Shown here piece by piece: positions 31,699-42,128 of a DNA stretch of 64,000 bases (positions are counted from its first letter, which is position 1; each line of letters opens with the position of its first letter). The notes under the pieces are model-generated. The model searched no databases. It was not told the origin of the DNA and saw nothing but the letters and a program-made list of their open reading frames with translations. The stretch comes from Pseudomonadota bacterium. Its GTDB lineage: Bacteria; Pseudomonadota; Gammaproteobacteria; Burkholderiales; Rhodocyclaceae. Location: the NCBI GenBank assembly GCA_018262195.1, contig JAGTRS010000026.1, forward strand, positions 1-64,000. The letters run 5' to 3'. The translations under genes and the position numbers were made by a program.

Positions 31699-32838
31699 AT
31701 GTCCCCCCTCCTGCCCAAACAAAGCATTCTGGTCGTCGACGACAGCCCAGAGAACATCGATCTGTTGAGCGAAGTTCTGCGCGACGAATATCGTGTCAGG
31801 GTGGCCACCTCCGGAGAAAAGGCGCTGAAGATTGTCTACTCGGATGAGCCGCCGGACCTGATCCTGCTCGACATCATGATGCCGGGGCTCAGCGGGCTGG
31901 AAATCTGCCGACGCCTGAAGGCCAATCCGGACCGACGCCGTATACCGGTGATCTTCGTGACCGCCATGAGCAGTATCGAAGACGAGAAACGGGGACTGGA
32001 AACCGGGGCCGTCGACTACATCACCAAACCAATCAGCCCGCCCATCGTCAAGGCCCGCGTCCGCGCCCACCTCGCCCTCTACGACCAGTCGCGCGAACTG
32101 GAACACATGGTGCAGCAGCGCACCCACGAATTGCTGACCACTCGCCAGCAGATCATTCGCCGCCTTGGCCGCGCCGCCGAGTTCAAGGATAACGAGACCG
32201 GCAACCACGTCCTCCGCATGAGCCACTACGCCCGATTGATCGCGCATGCACACGGCCTGGGTGAAGAAGCCTCCAACGTCATCTTCAACACCGCCCCGAT
32301 GCACGACATCGGCAAGATCGGCATTCCTGACTCCATCCTCCTCAAACCGGCCAAGCTGGATGCCGAGGAGTGGAAAGTGATGTACCAGCACCCAATCATG
32401 GGCGCCGAAATCATCGGCAAGCACGATAACGAACTGCTCGAAACAGCAAGGATCATTGCCCTCACCCATCACGAAAAATGGGATGGCAGTGGCTACCCGC
32501 TGGGCCTGAAAGGCGAGGCCATCCCGCTTGAAGGACGCATCGTTGCCATTGCCGACGTCTTTGATGCACTCGTTTCCGTCCGTCCCTACAAGGCAGCCAT
32601 TCCGCTGAATGAAGCCTTTGAATATCTGGAATCACAAAGCGGCATGCATTTCGACCCCAGCCTGATGGAGGCTTTCAGAAAAGCTCTGCCCGAAATCCTT
32701 CGCATCAAGGAAATCTACGCCGACGAAAATGGCGCCCTGACCGATCTGGAATTCCACATCAAGGAAATCTACGACCACAAGGACGATCCGCAAGGCTATC
32801 CGGAAAATCTGGCCAGTACAGGTGGCGGTTTCGAATAG
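31699..32838 (+). CDS. Response regulator with HD-GYP phosphodiesterase domain
   Basis: 379-residue cytoplasmic protein of the RpfG class. Residues 8-125 are a receiver domain (VVDDSPEN, phospho-acceptor Asp in LILLDIMMPGLSG, Lys in ITKPI). Residues about 150-345 are an HD-GYP domain with the intact catalytic HDIGKIGIPD and the HHEKWDGSGYP motif, so cyclic-di-GMP hydrolysis is expected. The preceding hybrid kinase, 25 bases away, probably phosphorylates it through its HPt domain. Likely outputs are motility, biofilm or pigment control, but no target is shown by the sequence. It is followed after 85 bases by an unrelated Sir2-like gene. Confidence 0.95.
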   Translation: MSPLLPKQSILVVDDSPENIDLLSEVLRDEYRVRVATSGEKALKIVYSDEPPDLILLDIMMPGLSGLEICRRLKANPDRRRIPVIFVTAMSSIEDEKRGLETGAVDYITKPISPPIVKARVRAHLALYDQSRELEHMVQQRTHELLTTRQQIIRRLGRAAEFKDNETGNHVLRMSHYARLIAHAHGLGEEASNVIFNTAPMHDIGKIGIPDSILLKPAKLDAEEWKVMYQHPIMGAEIIGKHDNELLETARIIALTHHEKWDGSGYPLGLKGEAIPLEGRIVAIADVFDALVSVRPYKAAIPLNEAFEYLESQSGMHFDPSLMEAFRKALPEILRIKEIYADENGALTDLEFHIKEIYDHKDDPQGYPENLASTGGGFE

Positions 32839-32923
32839 TCTCGGTTAAACGGCCCCCCTCGGGGCAGGTTGACCAGCGATTTGGACGCCATGCCCTTCCC
32901 GCGACAGGAATAGCCAATTGTCG

Positions 32924-33748
32924 ATGACCGATCCAGCTCTCGAGCAAGCCGTGGCGTGGCTGCGCGCCGCAGATGGCCTGCTGCTCACCGCTGGAGCCGG
33001 GATGGGCATCGATTCAGGGCTACCCGACTTTCGCGGACCGGGCGGCTTCTGGTCGGTTTATCCAGCGCTAGGCCGGGCCAGAATCGCCTTCGAGTCCATC
33101 GCCAATCCGGCAGCCTTCGAATGCGATCCACGGCAAGCCTGGGGCTTCTACGGCCATCGCCTCGACCTCTACCGGCAAACCGCGCCGCATCGCGGGTTCC
33201 GGATGCTGCTCGACATGGCGAAAGGGATGCGACACGGCATCAGGGTATTCACCAGCAACGTCGATGGCCAGTTCCAGAAAGCCGGATTTGCTCCCGACCA
33301 GGTCTGCGAAATCCATGGTTCCATCCACTTCATGCAATGCACTGCCGGATGCGGCGATCAGATCTGGCCAGCGGATGACTTTCAGCCCGAGGTCGATGCC
33401 GAAAACTGCCGCCTGCTCGGCGATCTCCCTCATTGCCCCCATTGCGGCGCCCTGGCCCGACCCAATATCCTGATGTTTGGTGACTGGGGCTGGCTGGATC
33501 GACGCACGAGTTTGCAGTACCAAGGCCTGCAACAATGGCTGGCCTTGGTAGAACGACTGGTCTGCATTGAAGTCGGCGCCGGGACCAACATTCCGACTGT
33601 CCGGCACTTCTCCGAAGACTGCGGCGGCAAGCTGATCCGCATCAACCCTGGCGAACCCGCGATTCCGGAAACGGCGAACGGCATCAGCCTGTCGCTGGGC
33701 GGCTTGGCTGGGATCACCTGCCTCCAGCAGGCCATCGCGGAAACCTGA
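32924..33748 (+). CDS. Sir2-like NAD-dependent protein
   Basis: 274-residue Rossmann-fold protein of the sirtuin superfamily. NAD-binding motifs GAGMGIDSGLPDFRG and GAGTNIPTVRHF are present, as is a zinc-ribbon-like pair (CTAGC and CPHCG) and a likely catalytic His in CEIHGSIHFMQC. One motif deviates: canonical TQNIDxLH reads TSNVDGQFQKAG, losing the Leu-His. It may be an active deacylase of a divergent subgroup or bind NAD for another purpose. Start is uncertain: ATG at 32924, or TTG at 32918 which is better spaced from AGGAA at 32906-32910. It converges on dtd, with four bases between stops. Confidence 0.85.
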   Translation: MTDPALEQAVAWLRAADGLLLTAGAGMGIDSGLPDFRGPGGFWSVYPALGRARIAFESIANPAAFECDPRQAWGFYGHRLDLYRQTAPHRGFRMLLDMAKGMRHGIRVFTSNVDGQFQKAGFAPDQVCEIHGSIHFMQCTAGCGDQIWPADDFQPEVDAENCRLLGDLPHCPHCGALARPNILMFGDWGWLDRRTSLQYQGLQQWLALVERLVCIEVGAGTNIPTVRHFSEDCGGKLIRINPGEPAIPETANGISLSLGGLAGITCLQQAIAET

Positions 33749-33752
33749 ATGC

Positions 33753-34205
33753 CTAATCCGGTGAGCGGGAATCGATAATCAGCGTCACCGGCCCATCGTT
33801 GATCAGGCTAACTTGCATGTCTGCGCCGAACACCCCGGTCGAAACTGGCTTCCCTGATTCTGCCGACAGACGGCTTACAAAACGCTCAAATAGCGGCTGT
33901 GAAACATCACCTTTGGCCGCCCGGTTCCATGAAGGCCGATTTCCCTTCCTGACCGAAGCATAGAGCGTAAATTGCGACACAGCGAGGATCTCGCCGCCGA
34001 AGTCCAGCACGCTCCGGTTCATCACACCATTTTCATCGGCAAAGATCCGTGTCCGGACGATCTTGCCGGCCATCCACTCCAGATCTGCATCGCCGTCAGC
34101 CTCCTCGAATCCGGCCAGAATCAGCAGACCTGGGCCAATTTCCCCGACTATCTGGCCATCAACCCTGACCGAAGCCTGCATGACCCGCTGAATAACGACA
34201 CGCAT
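33753..34205 (-). CDS. dtd: D-aminoacyl-tRNA deacylase
   Basis: 150-residue enzyme that hydrolyses D-amino acids (and glycine mischarged on tRNA-Ala) from tRNA. The two family signatures are intact: [17 protein letters not shown] and the C-terminal [10 protein letters not shown] holding the cross-subunit Gly-Pro motif. The start MRVVIQRV at 34205 is canonical; a longer in-frame start at 34220 would add MREIS only. It lies downstream of gyrB on the same strand beyond a terminator hairpin, so it is probably transcribed separately. Confidence 0.95.
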   Translation of the reverse strand: MRVVIQRVMQASVRVDGQIVGEIGPGLLILAGFEEADGDADLEWMAGKIVRTRIFADENGVMNRSVLDFGGEILAVSQFTLYASVRKGNRPSWNRAAKGDVSQPLFERFVSRLSAESGKPVSTGVFGADMQVSLINDGPVTLIIDSRSPD

Positions 34206-34220
34206 TGATATCTCCCGCAA

Positions 34221-34247
34221 TAAAAGAAAAGGCCCCTTCCGGAGCCT
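34221..34247 (-). terminator. Rho-independent terminator downstream of gyrB
   Basis: On the minus strand AGGCTCC-GGAA-GGGGCCT (7-bp stem with one mismatch) is followed by TTTTCTTTTA. It lies about 30 bases beyond the gyrB stop and just upstream of dtd, separating the two genes transcriptionally. Confidence 0.75.
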
Positions 34248-34257
34248 CTTCCTGAAT

Positions 34258-34277
34258 TAATCCGAAAATCTTTCGGA

Positions 34278-34280
<3 letters not shown>
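34258..34280. repeat. Perfect 10-bp inverted repeat over the gyrB stop codon
   Basis: TAATCCGAAA (34258-34267) and TTTCGGATTA (34271-34280) are exact reverse complements with a 3-nt loop. The right arm contains the gyrB TAA. There is no T tract directly after it on either strand, so it is more likely an mRNA 3'-end stabilising stem or a protein site than a terminator by itself; the real terminator follows at 34221-34247. Confidence 0.8.
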
Positions 34281-36833
<2,553 letters not shown>

Positions 36834-36855
36834 CCTTCAATTGCTGCTTTGATTC

Positions 36856-37962
36856 TTAGATCCGCATCGGCATCACGACGTACTTGAAGCGGTCGTTGCC
36901 CGGCAGGGTGATCAGGGCGCTGGAATTTGCGTCGTTGAAACTCCACTGAATCTCATCGGCGTGGATGTTATTCAAAACGTCCAGCAAATAGCCAACATTG
37001 AAACCGACATCAATGGCATCGCCGGTGTAATCGACTTCGATTTCTTCGACGGCTTCTTCTTGCTCGGCGTTGGCGGCAATCAGCTTCAGGCTGTTTTCAC
37101 CGAGTACGACACGAACGCCACGGAATTTTTCATTGGTCAGAATGGCGGCGCGCTGCATTGCCTGCATCAGCGTCTGGCGACCAACCTTCATGTGGTTTTT
37201 CAATGTTGCCGGCACAACGCGCTCGTAATCCGGGAACTTGCCATCGATCAGCTTGGAAACCAGCACGACGGACCCGAACGAGAAGCGAACCTGGTTCGGC
37301 GTCAGCGTGATATTCAGCAGATCATCGGTATCGACCAGCAGGCGGTTTAGTTCGAGTACGGTCTTGCGTGGCAGGATCATTTCCTGACGGGGCAGATCAG
37401 TATCGATCTCGACGCTGGCGTAGGCCAGACGGTGACCGTCGGTGGCCACGGCACGCAGTTCCTTACCCTCGACGAGCAACAGCAGGCCGTTCAGATAGTA
37501 GCGCACGTCCTGCGCCGCCATCGAATACTGGGTCTTGCTGATCAACTGGCGGAAGGCCTTTTGCGAAATCGAAAACTGCTTGGTTTCGCCTTCACTTAAC
37601 GTCATGCGCGGGAAGTCGTCGGCCGGCAGGGTCTGCAGGCTGAAACGGCTCTTGCCGGCACGCACTTGCAGACGCTTGTCCTCCAGAACCAGGCTGACTT
37701 CGGAAGTGTCCGGCAGCGAACGCAGGATTTCCTGCATCTTGCGAGCACCCACAGTAACGGCGCCATCACCCTCACCACCGGCACATTCCGTAGACGTGGT
37801 GATCTGGATCTCGATGTCAGTCGCCAACAGGGTCAGGCGATCGCCTTTCTTTTCCAGCAGCACGTTGGAGAGGATAGGCAGCGTATGACGACGTTCGACA
37901 ATTCCCGACACAGACTGCAGCGGGGCCAGAAGCGTGTCTCTTTGGGTTTTAATAAGAATCAT
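36856..37962 (-). CDS. dnaN: DNA polymerase III beta clamp
   Basis: 368-residue sliding clamp made of three homologous domains; it tethers DNA polymerase III to DNA and also serves repair polymerases and DnaA regulation. N-terminus MILIKTQRDTLLAPLQSVSG and C-terminus YVVMPMRI are characteristic, and length is normal. It follows dnaA after a 209-base gap that is rich in DnaA boxes, so its expression may be coupled to DnaA or driven from that gap. Confidence 0.98.
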   Translation of the reverse strand: MILIKTQRDTLLAPLQSVSGIVERRHTLPILSNVLLEKKGDRLTLLATDIEIQITTSTECAGGEGDGAVTVGARKMQEILRSLPDTSEVSLVLEDKRLQVRAGKSRFSLQTLPADDFPRMTLSEGETKQFSISQKAFRQLISKTQYSMAAQDVRYYLNGLLLLVEGKELRAVATDGHRLAYASVEIDTDLPRQEMILPRKTVLELNRLLVDTDDLLNITLTPNQVRFSFGSVVLVSKLIDGKFPDYERVVPATLKNHMKVGRQTLMQAMQRAAILTNEKFRGVRVVLGENSLKLIAANAEQEEAVEEIEVDYTGDAIDVGFNVGYLLDVLNNIHADEIQWSFNDANSSALITLPGNDRFKYVVMPMRI

Positions 37963-38171
37963 ATATTAAATTCCTTAATAGACTATATCGGGAACAATTC
38001 TGTGGATAACTGTTAAATTACTTTTAATTTCAACGGACTGAGTCTGATTTTTCGTTCTGCGAAAGTGCCTGAATTGCCTGTGGATGAAATCCGGATAATT
38101 TTCCCACAAAGCGGGAATCAACAGATGACTCACAATTGATCGACAACTTTTACACAGGGTTATCTACAGGC
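37963..38171. other. dnaA-dnaN intergenic region with DnaA boxes, origin candidate A
   Basis: This 209-bp AT-rich gap holds one perfect DnaA box (TGTGGATAA, 38001-38009) and three with one mismatch to TTATNCACA: 38079-38087 (TGTGGATGA), 38148-38156 (TTTTACACA) and 38160-38168 (TTATCTACA). A two-mismatch site lies at 38100-38108. The segment 37965-38035 is very AT-rich and could unwind. This density is far above what a gap of this size should show by chance. It may be the origin, or one half of a bipartite origin, or a DnaA-controlled promoter for dnaN. Confidence 0.6.
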
Positions 38172-39569
38172 TCATCCTTTCAATACTTGCAGCAATACAT
38201 GCAGGTCGTGATTGAGTTCGTTTTCCTTGATGCGCAGGGAATCAATGGTCTTTACTGCGTGAATGACCGTCGTGTGATCACGGCCACCGAAGGCATCGCC
38301 TATTTCCGGGAAGCTGTGCGAGGTCACTTCGCGGCATAGCCACATGGCCACCTGCCGCGGCCGGGCAATAGCGCGCGTGCGCTTCTTGGAAAACAGTTCG
38401 GCGACCTTGATCTTGTAATAGTCGGCTACGGTCTTCTGGATGTTGTCCATGCCCACATTGCGCACCGAGCCGATGACATCCTTCAGGGCTTCCTTGGCCA
38501 GGTCCAGCGCAATGACGCGACCATGGAAGGAGGAATAGGCCAACACCTTTTTCAGGGCGCCTTCGAGCTCACGAACATTGGAACGCAAGTGCTTGGCAAT
38601 AAAGAAGGCAACTTCATCATCGAGCTGAATACCTTCAGCTTCCGCCTTCTTTTTCAGAATGGCGACGCGCATTTCCAGTTCCGGCGGCTCGATCTGTACG
38701 GTCAGACCCCAGTCGAAGCGGGTAACCAGCCGATCGTCGAGGCCATTGATATCCTTGGGATAGGTATCGCAGGTGATGATGATCTGCTTGCGAGCCTCAA
38801 TCAGCGCATTGAACAGGAAAAAGAATTCCTCCTGTGAACGGTTCTTGCCATTGAAGAACTGCACATCGTCCAGCAGCAGAACATCAAGCGAGCGGTAAGT
38901 CCGCTTGAAGCTGTCGAAAGACTTCTGCTGATAAGCCCGAACAACGTCGGAGTAATAATCTTCCGCGTGTACGTAACGAACGATCTTTTCCGGATTCTCG
39001 ATGGCGATAGTGTTGCCAATCGCGTGAATCAGGTGGGTTTTGCCGAGGCCAGCGCCGCCGTAGATAAACAGTGGGTTGTAGGCGCCACCCGGATTGTGAG
39101 CGACCTGAACAGCTGCGGCACGGGCCAGATCGTTGGCCTTGCCAACCACCAGATTATCAAAGGTGAAAGACGGGAAGAGCCGGGATTTCTCGTAATTGCT
39201 ACCCTTGCCGCGTGCTTTCTCTGAGGCTGCAGTCCGCTTTTCCGAGGTGGTTGCCGGATTGGCCGGGGCGTTTTGACCGGAGTCGGCCGTTGTTGTCTGA
39301 ATCCGGGCGGCTGTTGCTTTGCCACTGCCAATGACCAGAGCAATGGTGACTGGGCCTTCAAAGAAGTTACGGCTGTAATCTTCAATCCGCGTCAGGTAAC
39401 GGTCGCGTACCCACTTCAAGATGAACCCATTGGGCGCAATCAGGCGCAGGCCATCTTCAAGGGCTGTGGTTTCACCTTCAAGCCGCAGGGGCTTGATCCA
39501 GGTGTTGAATTGTTGCGCGGGCAGTTCCTGCTCAAAGCGCTGCAAACAGGATTCCCAGAAACCAGCCAT
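38172..39569 (-). CDS. dnaA: Chromosomal replication initiator DnaA
   Basis: 465-residue initiator. Domain I begins MAGFWESCLQRFEQELPAQQ, a poorly conserved linker spans about residues 90-135 (Ala/Thr/Lys-rich), the AAA+ domain has Walker A GGAGLGKTHL and Walker B DVLLLDDVQF, and domain IV ends with the DnaA-box-binding helix motif GGRDHTTVIHA. I chose the ATG at 39569 because it starts domain I; GTG at 39581 and TTG at 39578 lie four codons upstream and closer to GGAGGA (39584-39589), so four extra residues are possible. It diverges from rpmH across a 235-base gap containing another perfect DnaA box. Confidence 0.97.
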   Translation of the reverse strand: MAGFWESCLQRFEQELPAQQFNTWIKPLRLEGETTALEDGLRLIAPNGFILKWVRDRYLTRIEDYSRNFFEGPVTIALVIGSGKATAARIQTTTADSGQNAPANPATTSEKRTAASEKARGKGSNYEKSRLFPSFTFDNLVVGKANDLARAAAVQVAHNPGGAYNPLFIYGGAGLGKTHLIHAIGNTIAIENPEKIVRYVHAEDYYSDVVRAYQQKSFDSFKRTYRSLDVLLLDDVQFFNGKNRSQEEFFFLFNALIEARKQIIITCDTYPKDINGLDDRLVTRFDWGLTVQIEPPELEMRVAILKKKAEAEGIQLDDEVAFFIAKHLRSNVRELEGALKKVLAYSSFHGRVIALDLAKEALKDVIGSVRNVGMDNIQKTVADYYKIKVAELFSKKRTRAIARPRQVAMWLCREVTSHSFPEIGDAFGGRDHTTVIHAVKTIDSLRIKENELNHDLHVLLQVLKG

Positions 39570-39710
39570 CGACGACAACACTCCTCCCCGCGCATTCGAA
39601 ATTGAGCTCGATGGCGGTTATTAGATATTTGATTTAATGAATTTTTTTTGAAGCAATCGGCGACCGTCCAGCGGCCGGCGAAGGCACGATTCTACCCCCC
39701 AACCGAAAAG

Positions 39711-39719
39711 TTATCCACA
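39711..39719 (+). promoter_or_regulatory. Perfect DnaA box between dnaA and rpmH
   Basis: TTATCCACA matches the high-affinity DnaA box exactly. It lies 20 bases upstream of the rpmH -35 element in the divergent dnaA-rpmH gap (39570-39804) and is well placed to autoregulate dnaA or rpmH. The remainder of this gap is AT-rich near 39620-39650 (poly-T run) with no gene. Confidence 0.75.
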
Positions 39720-39739
39720 GCTTTGGAAAATAATTGATC

Positions 39740-39769
39740 TTGACAGAACACCATCAAACAGGGTGTAAT
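39740..39769 (+). promoter_or_regulatory. Sigma-70-like promoter of rpmH
   Basis: TTGACA (39740-39745) and TGTAAT (39764-39769) are spaced by 18 bp and lie 35 bases before the rpmH start. The perfect -35 hexamer and the position upstream of a highly expressed ribosomal protein gene support the call. It should also drive rnpA, yidD, yidC and possibly mnmE. Confidence 0.75.
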
Positions 39770-39804
39770 CACGCGTTTTTCTTCGCACATCAAGGGATTA
39801 CAAC

Positions 39805-39939
39805 ATGAAACGCACGTATCAACCGTCGGTCGTGCGCCGCAAGCGCACCCATGGCTTCTTGGTTCGTATGCGCACCAAGGGTGGCCGTGCAGTCATTGCT
39901 GCTCGCCGCGCCAAGGGTCGCACGCGTCTGGCCGTATAA
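39805..39939 (+). CDS. rpmH: 50S ribosomal protein L34
   Basis: 44-residue, highly basic ribosomal protein. Its translation begins [18 protein letters not shown] and ends [10 protein letters not shown], essentially invariant for bacterial L34. It is the first gene of the plus-strand rpmH-rnpA-yidD-yidC-mnmE cluster and lies 17 bases before rnpA. AGGGA at 39793-39797 serves as ribosome binding site. Confidence 0.99.
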   Translation: MKRTYQPSVVRRKRTHGFLVRMRTKGGRAVIAARRAKGRTRLAV

Positions 39940-39956
39940 ACCGGACGTTCGGCGAG

Positions 39957-40328
39957 GTGGAACAAACCTTCGCCCGACGCTATCGCCTGACAAAAACGGA
40001 TGAGTTCTCATCCGTTTTTGGTTTCAGGAAGGCAATTCGAGGCAAGTTGCTGATGCTGCACTATCAGCCACGCCCTGAAAGTAACACCGAGGCACGACTT
40101 GGCTTGGTGGTCGGCAAGAAGCTGCTCAAGCGGGCGGTCGACCGCAATCTGGTCAAACGTATCGTCCGCGAGCAGTTCCGGTTACGCCGGGCTGGTTTGC
40201 CGCCGGTCGACTTGGTCGTCAGGCTTGCAACCAAGCCGGCACCGCTTGACCGCAGGCAAGTAGCCGAGGACTTCGTTGCCCTGCTGGGCAAGTTGCAACG
40301 ACCACGCAACAAGCGGGATGGACAATGA
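39957..40328 (+). CDS. rnpA: Ribonuclease P protein component
   Basis: 123-residue basic protein that assists the RNase P RNA in cleaving tRNA 5' leaders. The conserved RNR-type motif is seen as [17 protein letters not shown], with [17 protein letters not shown] at the N-terminus. It starts with GTG at 39957, preceded closely by GCGAGG. It overlaps yidD by four bases (ATGA). The RNase P RNA gene (rnpB) is not in the window. Confidence 0.97.
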   Translation: MEQTFARRYRLTKTDEFSSVFGFRKAIRGKLLMLHYQPRPESNTEARLGLVVGKKLLKRAVDRNLVKRIVREQFRLRRAGLPPVDLVVRLATKPAPLDRRQVAEDFVALLGKLQRPRNKRDGQ

Positions 40329-40534
40329 AATATTTGTTGATCGCCCTGGTTCGTGGTTATCAGTATGCGATCAGCCCGTTTCTCGGGCGTAGCTGCCGTT
40401 ATGTTCCAAGCTGCTCGGAATATACGGTGGAAGCAGTACAAAAACATGGTGCCTTCCGGGGTGGCTGGTTGGGCGTCAAGCGCGTCTGCCGCTGTCACCC
40501 TTGGCATCCCGGCGGGTATGATCCTGTACCCTGA
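40325..40534 (+). CDS. yidD: Membrane protein insertion efficiency factor YidD
   Basis: 69-residue protein with an N-terminal amphipathic helix ([20 protein letters not shown]) and the Cys-rich family core [10 protein letters not shown] and [15 protein letters not shown]. It binds the inner face of the membrane and assists YidC-dependent insertion. It overlaps rnpA by four bases and precedes yidC by 25 bases, the normal order. Confidence 0.97.
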   Translation: MKYLLIALVRGYQYAISPFLGRSCRYVPSCSEYTVEAVQKHGAFRGGWLGVKRVCRCHPWHPGGYDPVP

Positions 40535-40559
40535 ATCAAGAATTTTTTTGTAGGCAGTT

Positions 40560-42125
40560 ATGGATACTCGACGCCTGATACTGGTTTTGATCTTCACGTT
40601 CTCCAGCTTCATGCTGTGGGAAAACTGGCAGAAGTACAACCAGCCGAAGCCTGCAGATGTTGCTGCTGCAGCGCCTGTCTCCGGTTCTGCGCCTACGCCG
40701 TCTGCCGCTTTGCAGGCCAAGGCCGCTCCCGGAGCACCTGCGGTGGCGACCCCGGTTTCAACCACCGAGACTTTCTCGATAACCACTGATCTGTTGAAGG
40801 CAACCATTTCCGCCCAAGGCGGCGATCTGGTCAGTCTCGAATTACTCAATTACAAAGAGCACGACGACAACCAGAAGAATTTCGTCCTGTTCGATGCAAA
40901 ACATCATTATCTGGCTCAAGCCGGTCTGATCGGCGAAGGCCTGCCGACACATCGGACGACCTTCAAGCATGTTGGCGGTACGACGAACCTGGCTGATGGC
41001 GCTGATGAACTGAAGGTTCGTCTGGAATCGGCCGGCCAGAATGGCATCAAGGTTGCCAAGGTACTGACCTTCAAGCGTGGCTCCTACCTGATTGATGTTG
41101 CCTGGGAAGTCGCCAATGGCAGTGACAAGGCCATTGCACCGCACGCCTATTTCCAGTTGCAGCGTGACGATGCAGCGCCGGCCGGTGAAACAGCGATGGT
41201 TTCCACCTTTACCGGTCCGGCCGTGTTTACAGATGCCGATAAGTATCAGAAGGTCGATTTCAGCAGCATTGCCGATAACAAGGCCAAATTCACCAAGACG
41301 GCCGACAATGGCTGGCTGGCCATTGTTCAGCACTATTTCGTGTCGGCCTGGGTGCCCAAGGAAAAGACCCAGCGCGAGTTCTACATGCGCAAGGTCGAAG
41401 GCAACAACGTATTTCAGGCCGGTGTGATCGTGCCTATGGTTGAAATTGCGCCGGGCACCAAGGGCGAGACGTCCGTCAGCCTGTACGCTGGTCCTCAGCT
41501 TCAGTCGGCGCTCAAGCAGGTTGCTCCCGGTCTCGATCTGGTCGTCGACTACGGTTGGTTGACCGTCGTTGCCGCACCAATCTTCTGGGCATTGGAAGCC
41601 ATTCACAAGCTGGTTGGCAACTGGGGCTGGGCGATTGTCGTGCTGACCATCATCATCAAGGCCATCTTCTTCCCGCTTTCAGCTGCTTCCTATCGTTCGA
41701 TGGCCAAGATGAAGGTGCTGACGCCACGCCTGACTCAATTGAAGGAGCGTTTTGGCGACGACAAGCAGCGCATGAACCAGGAAATGATGAAGCTTTATCA
41801 GACCGAAAAGGTCAATCCGCTTGGCGGATGTCTGCCAATTCTGGTCCAGATTCCGGTCTTCATTGCACTTTACTGGGTGTTGCTCGGTGCCGTCGAAATG
41901 CGTGGTGCACCGTGGATCCTGTGGATCAAGGACTTGGCATCGGCTGACCCGTACTACATCCTGCCGGTCATCATGATGGTTTCGATGTTTGTCCAGACCA
42001 AGCTGAACCCGACCCCGCCCGATCCGATCCAGGCCAAGGTCATGATGATGATGCCGCTGATCTTCGGCTTCATGTTCTTCTGGTTCCCGGCCGGTCTGGT
42101 GCTCTACTGGGTGGTCAACAACTGA
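40560..42125 (+). CDS. yidC: Membrane protein insertase YidC, C-terminally truncated
   Basis: 521-residue insertase for inner-membrane proteins. It has the N-terminal helix (residues 4-22), the large periplasmic P1 domain (about 60-340, after an Ala/Pro-rich linker) and the conserved membrane core: WALEAIHKLVGNWGWAIVVL, YRSMAKMKVLTPRL, NPLGGCLPILVQIPVFIALY and FWFPAGLVLYWVVNN. The protein stops at that last motif. Family members normally continue with a further ten or more membrane residues (ILSIAQQW-like) and a basic tail that contacts the ribosome, about 25-35 residues in all. mnmE begins three bases later, and no alternative frame encodes the missing part. N-terminal length is normal, so this looks like a small deletion fused to the intergenic region. 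Confidence 0.96.
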   Translation: MDTRRLILVLIFTFSSFMLWENWQKYNQPKPADVAAAAPVSGSAPTPSAALQAKAAPGAPAVATPVSTTETFSITTDLLKATISAQGGDLVSLELLNYKEHDDNQKNFVLFDAKHHYLAQAGLIGEGLPTHRTTFKHVGGTTNLADGADELKVRLESAGQNGIKVAKVLTFKRGSYLIDVAWEVANGSDKAIAPHAYFQLQRDDAAPAGETAMVSTFTGPAVFTDADKYQKVDFSSIADNKAKFTKTADNGWLAIVQHYFVSAWVPKEKTQREFYMRKVEGNNVFQAGVIVPMVEIAPGTKGETSVSLYAGPQLQSALKQVAPGLDLVVDYGWLTVVAAPIFWALEAIHKLVGNWGWAIVVLTIIIKAIFFPLSAASYRSMAKMKVLTPRLTQLKERFGDDKQRMNQEMMKLYQTEKVNPLGGCLPILVQIPVFIALYWVLLGAVEMRGAPWILWIKDLASADPYYILPVIMMVSMFVQTKLNPTPPDPIQAKVMMMMPLIFGFMFFWFPAGLVLYWVVNN

Positions 42126-42128
42126 CGT

